A stretch of DNA of 5,189 bases from Desulfobacula sp. (GCA_023139225.1 JAGLNZ010000499.1:1-5189); one strand, 5' to 3'. Shown: positions 1 through 5,189, counted from the first letter of the stretch. Made by a program: numbers and translations. The notes: generated by a model not told the origin, from the sequence alone.

Positions 1-666
1 TTATGTGCGATTCCATTTGTTTTAATTGTAAACCAGCCGGACCTTGGAACAGGCTTGCTCTTACTTTTAATTGCAGGCTCAATTACCTTGTTTGTCAAAG
101 TTGAAAGAAAAGTTTTTTTTTCAGTGTCAGGTATCTGTCTTGCTGCCGTACCTTTGGTCTGGTTTGCATTAAAAGATTATCAAAAATTCAGAATATTGAC
201 CTTTTTAAATCCTGATCGTGATCCCCTTGGGGCAGGATACCATATTATTCAATCAAAAATAGCCATTGGATCAGGGATGTTGACAGGCAAGGGATTTTTA
301 AAAGGGACCCAGAATGCATTGTCTTTTTTACCGGAACAACATACGGATTTTATTGTATCGGTTCTTGCTGAAGAATGGGGGCTTGTGGGATGCAGCATCC
401 TTTTAATACTCTATTTTTTTCTTTTATTCTGGGGGCTGAACATTGCATATAATTGTCGAAATATGTTTGGTTCTATTCTTGCTTTTGGTGTCACAACTAT
501 GATTTTCTGGCAGATATTTATCAATATCGGCATGGTCATGGGGCTTATGCCGGTTGTAGGCGTTCCTTTACCGCTTGTATCCTATGGTGGTTCATCGGTC
601 ATCACTAATATGCTGGGATTTGGGATTCTTTTAAATATCAGCATGCGGAAATTTTCATCCAATTAA
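1..666 (+). CDS. rodA: RodA, SEDS-family peptidoglycan glycosyltransferase (C-terminal part, 5' end outside window)
   Basis: RodA is a multi-spanning inner-membrane enzyme. It polymerises lipid II into glycan strands and works with a class B penicillin-binding protein (PBP2) in the elongasome to keep rod shape. The frame is open from base 1, so the gene starts upstream; 221 codons plus a TAA stop are visible, against a usual family length of about 370. Family landmarks are clear: QPDLGTG at residues 12-18; FLNPDRDPLGAGYH near 68-81; FLPEQHTDFI near 109-118, whose Asp116 matches the catalytic aspartate of SEDS enzymes; and GVPLPLVSYGGSS near 187-199. At least four hydrophobic spans surround these. 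The PEQHTDFI and PLVSYGGSS signatures fit RodA better than FtsW, although the two paralogues are similar. It converges on the next gene with only 40 bases between the stops and no clear hairpin terminator. No truncation or missing key residue is visible in the part shown. Confidence 0.93.
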   Translation, partial: LCAIPFVLIVNQPDLGTGLLLLLIAGSITLFVKVERKVFFSVSGICLAAVPLVWFALKDYQKFRILTFLNPDRDPLGAGYHIIQSKIAIGSGMLTGKGFLKGTQNALSFLPEQHTDFIVSVLAEEWGLVGCSILLILYFFLLFWGLNIAYNCRNMFGSILAFGVTTMIFWQIFINIGMVMGLMPVVGVPLPLVSYGGSSVITNMLGFGILLNISMRKFSSN

Positions 667-706
667 CTATCAAACTGATGTAATTAATTTTTTTTGCAAA
701 GTCTAA

Positions 707-3055
707 TCAGCTCATAAGATAAAAACCAAGACTTTTTGCATAAGGAGGCGGATTGTAGAATTCAGCATCAATATAATTATTTTTTATTCGCCTGACCACG
801 ATACGTCTTTCAATAAGAGATTTTTTCATATTATCCAATGTGAATTGAATATCAAGAAAGTCATTGACTTTAATGTGGTGGGATTTTGTAATTTTAAAAC
901 CAATTGACACCATCGACAGTCTTTCAATCATCATATGGCCGGATTCTTTAGTTTTCAAATGAATAAAATTTCCTTTTAACGATACAGTTTTACCGTGGGC
1001 CTGGTTTTTTTTGGTATTTGATATTTCTTTTTTGTTTTCTTGTTCTAAAAGAGGCTGCAGGCTGTCTTCAATATCTGCAATGGTATCCTCTTTTAAAGGT
1101 GCTTTAATTTTAGACAGTGGATCTCCAACCAGAGTCTTTAACTGGTCTGGATCATCAGCACTCACAGTATGCGGGAAAATATTTAACTGTATGGGGATTT
1201 CTCCTTTTTTGAGAGAAAAAGCGCTTAAAATATTCTGTTTTACCAGTTCTGCACCATCCATATAGGTCTGGGGCAAGAGGATGATAATTGTGTCCTCTCC
1301 GTAACGAAAAATATCATCACCATCACGTTTGTTTTCTTTTAGAATTTGGGCCAGTTTTTTTAGGATCGCATCTCCGGCAGATCGCCCCCTTGTTTCATTG
1401 ATCTGCCGGAATAAGTCGATTTCGATTATCAACATGGAAAAAATTGTACCATAGTGTTTTTGGATATTCTCCTTGTTATTGACGGCACGTTCAAAGCTCC
1501 ACCTGTTCTTAAGACCGGTCAATGAATCTTTTGTGGCAATTTTTTTCAATGCCTGGTTATAATAGGATCTTTCAATAGCTATGGCAGCATATTCAGCAAT
1601 GGAAGACAGGATTTTCAAGTCTTGAGAAGTAAAATTATCATCACTGATTCGATTGATAAGCTCAATAACACCGAAAACTTTTTCATCTGTTTTAAGTGGA
1701 GTGCCAATGATGGACCTGGTTTTAAATCCTGAATATTTATCCACCCGAATGCTGAAGCGTTTATCCTTTGCAACATCTTCAATAATCAAAGATTCGCCGG
1801 TTTTCATGATATGCCCTGCTACCCCTTCTCCCTTGGGCAGTTTAACCCCCTCAAGCTTTTTTTTATTTGTTCCCACTACAACAGAAAAAACCATATCCCC
1901 TGTTTTTGGATCTTTCAATAGTATCGACCAGTGTAAGGGTTGGAAAATACGGCCGACCTGATACATGACAATATCCAGAACCTCCTTGATACTTTTGGCT
2001 TTGGCAAGCTCAATGCCTATATCGGAATGCATGCTTTTATCCCTGATACCGGGCGCATCCTGGATCTGGGTAAAGGGATCTTTCTTATAATAATATTTGG
2101 TATTAATTTTGGAGAGCTTAAGATTAGCCCAGAGTAAATTCTCTCTAAGCTGACTGGCAGACGGAAAGACAAAATGGTAAAATTCAGAAACATTTTCAAC
2201 TTCTTTGTTCATATGAATAATGCATTTAATAATATCGATATTATCCAGATCAATTGCTTTTTCAACTTCAGGTGGAAGAATGGAAGGGCGGACAATATCA
2301 AATGATCCAATGCCCTGGGTCCAGCACAGGAAGTTTGATAGAGAGACAATGGAAATCAAAAGTGTTTCTTCCCTGGAAAAGTCCATATGGTCAAAAGACT
2401 GATGATGATATTTTACTGCCATTGTTAATTTTTCAGGCAGATTCCACATTGAACAAAAAAAAGCGCCTACATCATCATGTCCCAGTCCTATGATACTGCG
2501 TTCTTTTTCAATAACCGGTTCCGTGGATGTTGAAAGTTTCTGGATAAATTCGCCATAATTCATTCGGCCCTGGATATCAAGAAAGATTTTGCCGATATCG
2601 TGGAGAAGACCTGCAATATAGGCTTCTTCAGGATCAGGGTATCCTGTTTCCTTGGCAATCTCCATACTTAATACGGCAACGCAAAGGCAATGACGCCAGA
2701 AAAGAAGCCTGTCAAACTGTTTTGTATGACCTGATTTGAACATTTTTTCAAAGACCGTCATTCCAATGGCCAGTTTTTTTATCTCATCCAACCCTAAAAA
2801 AACTACAGCTTCGGAAAGAGCGGTAATTTTTCTTCCAAGGCCGTACATGGCTGAGTTGACAATTTCCAGAACTCTTACTGAGATACCAGGATCGGTTTCT
2901 ACAATTTTTGCCAGATCGGCCAGGGAGGCTGTTTCATCTTTAGATACCTCAAGCAGTTTTGCGGCTACCTGGGGAAAACTTGGCAGTTTTTTATTATCAA
3001 GTTTAAGGATTTTTTCTATATCAGACTGTGAAGGGTGGTGTAATTTTCCGTTCAT
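707..3055 (-). CDS. Multidomain signalling protein: HDOD - GAF - degenerate GGDEF - PilZ-like
   Basis: This is a predicted soluble cytoplasmic regulator of about 782 residues, with no signal peptide or membrane span. Residues 24-225 form an HDOD domain: LPSFPQVAAKLLEV opening, GLLHDIGK with His152-Asp153, GLGHDDVGAF, WNLP, and a YHH pair at 216-218. Residues 350-497 form a GAF sensor domain (KGEGVAGHI, GVIELINR). Residues 505-630 form a GGDEF domain opening with DSLTGLKNR. Its active-site signature reads GEDTI (586-590) after RYG, so cyclase activity is unlikely, but an RxxD I-site (Arg577-Asp580) sits exactly five residues before it. A charged linker leads to a PilZ-like C-terminus (about 687-780) in which the D/NxSxxG motif is degraded. 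HDOD proteins generally act as non-enzymatic signalling scaffolds; the pathway here cannot be named. I chose the ATG at 3055 because AGGA lies 8 bases upstream. An in-frame ATG at 3085 would add 10 residues but has no good ribosome site. The gene is divergent from the atp operon, so probably transcribed alone. Confidence 0.9.
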   Translation of the reverse strand: MNGKLHHPSQSDIEKILKLDNKKLPSFPQVAAKLLEVSKDETASLADLAKIVETDPGISVRVLEIVNSAMYGLGRKITALSEAVVFLGLDEIKKLAIGMTVFEKMFKSGHTKQFDRLLFWRHCLCVAVLSMEIAKETGYPDPEEAYIAGLLHDIGKIFLDIQGRMNYGEFIQKLSTSTEPVIEKERSIIGLGHDDVGAFFCSMWNLPEKLTMAVKYHHQSFDHMDFSREETLLISIVSLSNFLCWTQGIGSFDIVRPSILPPEVEKAIDLDNIDIIKCIIHMNKEVENVSEFYHFVFPSASQLRENLLWANLKLSKINTKYYYKKDPFTQIQDAPGIRDKSMHSDIGIELAKAKSIKEVLDIVMYQVGRIFQPLHWSILLKDPKTGDMVFSVVVGTNKKKLEGVKLPKGEGVAGHIMKTGESLIIEDVAKDKRFSIRVDKYSGFKTRSIIGTPLKTDEKVFGVIELINRISDDNFTSQDLKILSSIAEYAAIAIERSYYNQALKKIATKDSLTGLKNRWSFERAVNNKENIQKHYGTIFSMLIIEIDLFRQINETRGRSAGDAILKKLAQILKENKRDGDDIFRYGEDTIIILLPQTYMDGAELVKQNILSAFSLKKGEIPIQLNIFPHTVSADDPDQLKTLVGDPLSKIKAPLKEDTIADIEDSLQPLLEQENKKEISNTKKNQAHGKTVSLKGNFIHLKTKESGHMMIERLSMVSIGFKITKSHHIKVNDFLDIQFTLDNMKKSLIERRIVVRRIKNNYIDAEFYNPPPYAKSLGFYLMS

Positions 3056-3063
3056 ATTATGTA

Positions 3064-3067
3064 TCCT
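3064..3067 (-). promoter_or_regulatory. Ribosome binding site deciding the HDOD gene start
   Basis: On the minus strand AGGA is followed by an 8-base spacer (TACATAAT) and then ATG at 3055. The longer candidate start at 3085 is preceded by AT-rich sequence with only a distant AAGA. The spacing therefore favours the shorter protein, whose second residue onward reads NGKLHHPSQ. This is sequence inference only. Confidence 0.6.
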
Positions 3068-3098
3068 GTTAATTATTGTAGGCATTAATAATTATCTG

Positions 3099-3127
3099 AT
3101 CTTAAATCAATGCATTTATAATTACAA
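3099..3127 (-). promoter_or_regulatory. Candidate sigma70-type promoter for the HDOD gene
   Basis: Reading leftward, TTGTAA (3127-3122, 4 of 6 to the -35 consensus) is followed by a 17-base spacer and TAAGAT (3104-3099, 4 of 6 to the -10 consensus). The implied transcript start is only about 6-8 bases before the upstream ATG at 3085. That would leave that ATG without room for a ribosome site, and it agrees with translation starting at 3055. AT-rich DNA yields such matches by chance, so confidence is limited. Confidence 0.35.
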
Positions 3128-3148
3128 TAATTGATTCATATTGAATTT

Positions 3149-3177
3149 TTAACTTTATTGGATAGGCAGACTATAGT
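3149..3177 (+). promoter_or_regulatory. Candidate distal promoter for the atp operon
   Basis: TTAACT (3149-3154, 4 of 6 to the -35 consensus), a 17-base spacer and TATAGT (3172-3177, 5 of 6 to the -10 consensus) form the best-balanced rightward sigma70-like match in the intergenic region. Transcription would start near 3184 and give an unusually long leader of about 280 bases before atpF'. The perfect inverted repeat at 3199-3223 would lie just downstream of the start, where a repressor could act. Not experimentally supported. Confidence 0.35.
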
Positions 3178-3198
3178 TTTTAGCACAATAGACAGTGA

Positions 3199-3223
3199 CA
3201 AAATTACATTTCTTGTAATTTTG
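3199..3223. repeat. Perfect 10-bp inverted repeat with 5-base spacer (operator or hairpin candidate)
   Basis: Left arm CAAAATTACA (3199-3208), spacer TTTCT, right arm TGTAATTTTG (3214-3223). The arms are exact reverse complements. The inner half-sites TTACA and TGTAA are centred 10 bases apart, about one helical turn, as expected for a dimeric regulator. No T-run follows on either strand, and the stem is AT-rich, so an intrinsic terminator is unlikely. It lies between the two divergent genes, so it could serve either. The binding factor, if any, is unknown. Confidence 0.45.
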
Positions 3224-3335
3224 ATGATTTCTTTCATATTTGGAACTAGAACAAAAGCTTGATTTTTTGTTTTTATGGGGCAGAAAGGCCCTTAAAAATT
3301 ACTTGTTAAACCTTGAAATATTTTGTTTTTCAATG

Positions 3336-3364
3336 TTGACAAATGCTTACCCGGATGGTACTCA
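3336..3364 (+). promoter_or_regulatory. Possible proximal atp promoter with consensus -35 but poor -10
   Basis: TTGACA at 3336-3341 is a perfect -35 hexamer. At a 17-base spacing the -10 position reads TACTCA (3359-3364), which matches the consensus poorly. If used, transcription would start near 3371 and the inverted repeat at 3389-3410 would lie in the early 5' leader. A weak -10 could mean activator dependence, or the match may be chance. Confidence 0.3.
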
Positions 3365-3388
3365 AGTCACGATTTGATTTGAATTTAG

Positions 3389-3410
3389 ACTGTTTTTGCG
3401 TAAAAACAGT
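3389..3410. repeat. Perfect 9-bp inverted repeat, GCGT loop, in the atp leader
   Basis: Left arm ACTGTTTTT (3389-3397), loop GCGT (3398-3401), right arm AAAAACAGT (3402-3410). It ends 56 bases before the atpF' start. In RNA it would form a compact hairpin with a tetraloop; in DNA it would be a near-symmetrical operator. No T-run follows rightward and none follows on the opposite strand, so it does not look like an ordinary rho-independent terminator. It contains CTGT and ACAG ends, but the spacing (12 bases between them) does not fit the enterobacterial LexA box (8). Confidence 0.5.
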
Positions 3411-3454
3411 TAGGAAGATATAAGTAGTTGATTTTTTTATAACTATTAACTGGC

Positions 3455-3461
3455 GGAGGGG
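3455..3461 (+). promoter_or_regulatory. Strong Shine-Dalgarno sequence for atpF'
   Basis: GGAGGGG lies just before the ATG at 3467, with 7 bases between the GGAGG core and the start codon. This is the strongest ribosome site in the window. It fixes the start of the first gene of the atp operon. Confidence 0.8.
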
Positions 3462-3466
3462 AATTT

Positions 3467-3898
3467 ATGATAACTGTGATTCCTGATATATCTTTGGTAT
3501 ATCAGATGATCAATTTCCTGGTTCTGCTTTTTGTGCTCAATCTGGTTCTGTACAAACCAATCCGTAATGTACTTCTTGAAAGAAAGGCAAAAATTGAAGG
3601 GATGCAAAATGGGGCTCAACAAGCCGCAAGCGACCTTGTTGCCGGAGAAGATGCATACAAAGGCGGATTGAAACAAGCCAGATCTAAAGGTTTAAAAGAA
3701 AAAGAAACCTTTATAGAGGAAGCATCTAAAGAAGAAAAGGAAATTATTGACGGGATTAACAAGAAAGCTCAGGCCAACCTGGTTGAAATCAAAAAGCAGG
3801 TGGCCAATGAAACTGAGCAGGCCCGCAAATCGCTTGAAGGTGAGGTGGAGGCGTATGCTAAAGCCATAGGCGAAAAGATTCTGGGGAGGGCTTGCTAA
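3467..3898 (+). CDS. atpF': F1Fo-ATP synthase subunit b' (peripheral stalk)
   Basis: One of the two different b-type subunits that form the peripheral stalk, holding the F1 head still against the rotating c-ring in the cytoplasmic membrane. The 143-residue product has one hydrophobic segment at about residues 10-29 with no cleavable signal, then a conserved-style YKPIRNVLLER junction. A long, charged, Ala/Glu/Lys-rich helix without prolines runs to the C-terminus, as expected for the dimerising stalk. It ends in a short GEKILGRAC tail. Length and layout fit b' proteins of bacteria that carry paired b/b' genes. It is the first gene of the operon after a strong ribosome site, and its stop codon overlaps the next start (TAATG). 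Because b and b' families diverge quickly, the assignment rests on fold-like features and gene order more than on residue signatures. Confidence 0.88.
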   Translation: MITVIPDISLVYQMINFLVLLFVLNLVLYKPIRNVLLERKAKIEGMQNGAQQAASDLVAGEDAYKGGLKQARSKGLKEKETFIEEASKEEKEIIDGINKKAQANLVEIKKQVANETEQARKSLEGEVEAYAKAIGEKILGRAC

Positions 3899-4494
3899 TG
3901 AAAACGGTTGGAATGAACAAAAAATTGCTGCAAGGTGTTCTTTTTGTTGCAGCACTTGTATTTGCAGTATGTGGTTTTGCATGGGCTTCGTCTGACGGAG
4001 GGCATGGCGGTGTGCATAATGCATGGCTTGCAAATGATACCTGGAAAGTATTAAATTTTGGTATTCTTGCTGTTGCAGGCTTTTTTATTGCAAGAAAACC
4101 TGTGGTTGAGTTTTTCTCATCCCGTGCAAAAAGTATTGAAGATGAGATTAATGAGCTTGAACTCAAAAAAGCAGACGCTGAAAAGAAACTTGCCGAATAC
4201 CAAACAAAGTTTAAAAATCTTGATCAGGAATCTAAACAAATTGTTGAAGATTATATTAAACAGGGTGAAGAAGCCAAAAAAAGAATTATTGCTGAAGCAG
4301 GGGAACAGGCTGAGAAACTTGAAGATATGGCCAAACGCAATATCGAACAGGAATTCAAGTCTGCAAAAGCTAAACTTCAACAGCAAATTGTTGAAAAAGC
4401 GTTGGAAAAAGCTGAAGAACTCATTAAGGCCTCCATTTCATCCGATGATCAGGACAAACTTGTTGATGCATATTTGAAAAAGGTGGTGGCATAA
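3898..4494 (+). CDS. atpF: F1Fo-ATP synthase subunit b, with signal-peptide-like N-terminus
   Basis: The second peripheral-stalk subunit, predicted to pair with b'. I start it at the ATG at 3898: GGAGG lies 8 bases upstream inside the end of atpF', and the ATG overlaps the atpF' stop by one base. This gives 198 residues, longer than the roughly 156 of E. coli AtpF. The extra length is N-terminal: a basic start (MNKK), a hydrophobic stretch at about 10-29, and an AWA-SS sequence that resembles a signal peptidase I site near residue 30. A second hydrophobic segment at about 50-66 is followed by ARKPVVEFF, the typical b-subunit membrane exit, and then a long charged coiled-coil-type helix (ELKKADAEKKLAEYQ). 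A TTG two codons upstream is in frame but has no reason to be used. Cys25 is not in a good lipobox, since Val precedes it. Confidence 0.92.
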   Translation: MKTVGMNKKLLQGVLFVAALVFAVCGFAWASSDGGHGGVHNAWLANDTWKVLNFGILAVAGFFIARKPVVEFFSSRAKSIEDEINELELKKADAEKKLAEYQTKFKNLDQESKQIVEDYIKQGEEAKKRIIAEAGEQAEKLEDMAKRNIEQEFKSAKAKLQQQIVEKALEKAEELIKASISSDDQDKLVDAYLKKVVA

Positions 4495-5045
4495 TGAAAA
4501 ATTTAGCGGTTTCCAGGCGTTATGCCAAAGCATTGATACTTATCGGGCAGGAAGACGGTCAGGCAGAACAATATAATGCAGAGCTTGAGTCGGTAGTCGG
4601 GCTCTTTGATACGCAAGTTGATTTTGAGACGGCATTGATCAATCCTTTGTTTAACAAAAATGACAGAAAAAAGGTTCTGGAGGCAGTTCTGGCTGCTACC
4701 GATTTGTCCGCTATAATGAAATCATTCCTGATTCTTTTGTTTGATAAAGGTAGAATTAGTTTTTTAAGGCAGATTGCTTCATATTATAAAGATCTGGCAG
4801 ATGAGCTTAAAGGAGTTGTTAAAGCCAGCATCGTTTCTGCAGCTGAACTGTCATCAGACGCAGTTGACAAGATTAAAGAATCTTTGTCAAAAAAGACCGG
4901 AAAAACTATTGTTCTGAATGTTGAGCAGGATCCAAGTCTCATTGGTGGTGTCGTGACAAAAATAGGCGACCTTGTTATGGACGGCAGCGTAAAAACTCAG
5001 CTGATGAATATGAGAGAAACATTTAAAAAAGGTGAGAGTGTCTAA
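4494..5045 (+). CDS. atpH: F1Fo-ATP synthase subunit delta (OSCP family)
   Basis: Delta caps the top of the F1 alpha/beta hexamer and clamps it to the b/b' stalk on the cytoplasmic side. The 183-residue length is typical. The N-terminal six-helix-type domain begins with [14 protein letters not shown], matching the usual RYAKAL opening, and includes [16 protein letters not shown] near residues 50-65. The C-terminal region carries the OSCP signature: [14 protein letters not shown] followed by [10 protein letters not shown], at about 146-170. The start ATG overlaps the atpF stop by one base, and AGGTGG lies 7 bases upstream, inside atpF. Its own stop overlaps the atpA start in the same way. This implies translational coupling along the operon. 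No anomalies are visible. Confidence 0.95.
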   Translation: MKNLAVSRRYAKALILIGQEDGQAEQYNAELESVVGLFDTQVDFETALINPLFNKNDRKKVLEAVLAATDLSAIMKSFLILLFDKGRISFLRQIASYYKDLADELKGVVKASIVSAAELSSDAVDKIKESLSKKTGKTIVLNVEQDPSLIGGVVTKIGDLVMDGSVKTQLMNMRETFKKGESV

Positions 5046-5189
5046 TGGAAATTAAAGCAGAAGAAATAAGCCAAATAATAAAAGACCAGATCAAAGGTTT
5101 TGATGCAGAGGTCGACCTGAGTGAAACAGGTGTCGTTCTTTCTGCGGGTGACGGTATTGCCCGCGTATATGGTCTTGAAAAAGTAAAAG
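5045..5189 (+). CDS. atpA: F1Fo-ATP synthase subunit alpha (N-terminal 48 codons, continues past window)
   Basis: Alpha alternates with beta in the F1 head and carries the non-catalytic nucleotide sites. Only the N-terminal region is visible: [19 protein letters not shown], the helix that contacts delta, then a stretch ending in [19 protein letters not shown]. The [10 protein letters not shown] sequence is the well-conserved start of the alpha-subunit beta-barrel domain. The ATG at 5045 overlaps the atpH stop by one base, with AAGGTGA about 9 bases upstream. The Walker A motif and the rest lie beyond the right edge. Gene order predicts gamma, beta and epsilon downstream, which cannot be seen here. 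Confidence 0.95.
   Translation, partial: MEIKAEEISQIIKDQIKGFDAEVDLSETGVVLSAGDGIARVYGLEKVK

Larger units (their letters stand above)
3056..3466. other. Divergent intergenic region between the HDOD gene and the atp operon
   Basis: About 410 AT-rich bases separate the two divergent start codons. I found no gene-like reading frame here: the only longer frames entering it are shadows of the flanking genes. It holds candidate promoters facing both ways, two perfect inverted repeats (3199-3223 and 3389-3410), and a strong Shine-Dalgarno sequence for atpF'. The rest (for example 3224-3335) is low-complexity T/A-rich sequence in which I see only a small GGGC/GCCC hairpin near 3278-3291. No tRNA-like or rRNA-like sequence is apparent. 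A small RNA or riboswitch cannot be excluded by eye. Confidence 0.6.

Noticed and set aside
55..57. TTG as a start codon for a shorter membrane protein
   Set aside because: The frame is open from base 1 and the residues before it (QPDLGTG) are a conserved RodA motif, so the gene begins outside the window.
675..710. Intrinsic terminator between rodA and the HDOD gene
   Set aside because: The only pairing is five bases across a 26-base loop, and the T8 run lies inside that loop, not after a stem.
1011..3134. Several open frames on the plus strand opposite the HDOD gene
   Set aside because: They lie antisense to a clearly conserved multidomain coding sequence, show no recognisable domains and have no convincing ribosome sites.
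3278..3291. GGGC/GCCC hairpin as a terminator
   Set aside because: The stem has only four pairs and is followed by TTAAAAATT, not a T-run.
3303..3320. Rex-type redox repressor site (TTGTTAA followed by a partial right half)
   Set aside because: The left half is good, but the right half (TGAAATA) matches the TTAACAA expectation at only 4 of 7 positions. Too weak to call, although Rex control of energy genes is known in sulfate reducers.
3389..3410. LexA (SOS) box, because of CTGT and ACAG ends
   Set aside because: There are 12 bases between CTGT and ACAG instead of the 8 of the enterobacterial box, and an SOS link to atp genes has no support.
3892..3894. TTG start for atpF two codons upstream
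   Set aside because: The ATG at 3898 has a well-spaced GGAGG and the same TAATG overlap as the next two junctions.
3446..4477. Frames in other phases and on the minus strand across atpF' and atpF
   Set aside because: These are Lys/Phe-rich shadows produced by the helical, Lys/Glu-rich stalk genes.
1..5189. CRISPR array, insertion sequence, tRNA or phage-like module
   Set aside because: No regularly spaced repeats, transposase motifs, cloverleaf-like sequence or target-site duplications were seen on either strand.

Overview
The window looks like chromosomal DNA from an anaerobic, sulfate-reducer-type deltaproteobacterium (Desulfobacterota), most likely near Desulfobacter/Desulfobacula. This placement is an inference. 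It rests on the split b'/b ATP synthase gene order, the signal-peptide-like start of the b subunit, the moderately AT-rich sequence, and the multidomain HDOD signalling protein. No rRNA or other direct taxonomic marker is present.

Layout. Bases 1-666 hold the 3' part of rodA, the cell-elongation peptidoglycan polymerase, reading rightward and cut off at the left edge. After a 40-base convergent gap, a large leftward gene (707-3055) encodes a signalling protein with the order HDOD - GAF - degenerate GGDEF - PilZ-like. A divergent intergenic region of about 410 bases (3056-3466) follows. It contains no convincing gene, but it does hold candidate promoters in both directions and two perfect inverted repeats. 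From 3467 to the right edge runs the ATP synthase operon: atpF' (b'), atpF (b), atpH (delta) and the first 48 codons of atpA (alpha). All three gene junctions have the same one-base TAATG stop/start overlap.

How the genes fit together. The three atp genes build the peripheral stalk of F1Fo-ATP synthase (b' and b in the membrane, delta as the cap on F1), and atpA starts the catalytic head. The a and c subunit genes are not upstream of atpF', so they must lie elsewhere. The HDOD protein is divergent from the atp operon and convergent with rodA, so it is probably its own transcription unit. Nothing in the sequence ties it functionally to either neighbour.

Most of the window is ordinary housekeeping sequence. 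The points most worth a second look are the HDOD protein, whose GGDEF domain has lost its catalytic signature but kept an RxxD I-site at the canonical distance, and the two inverted repeats upstream of the atp operon. I do not see evidence for a wholly new system here.
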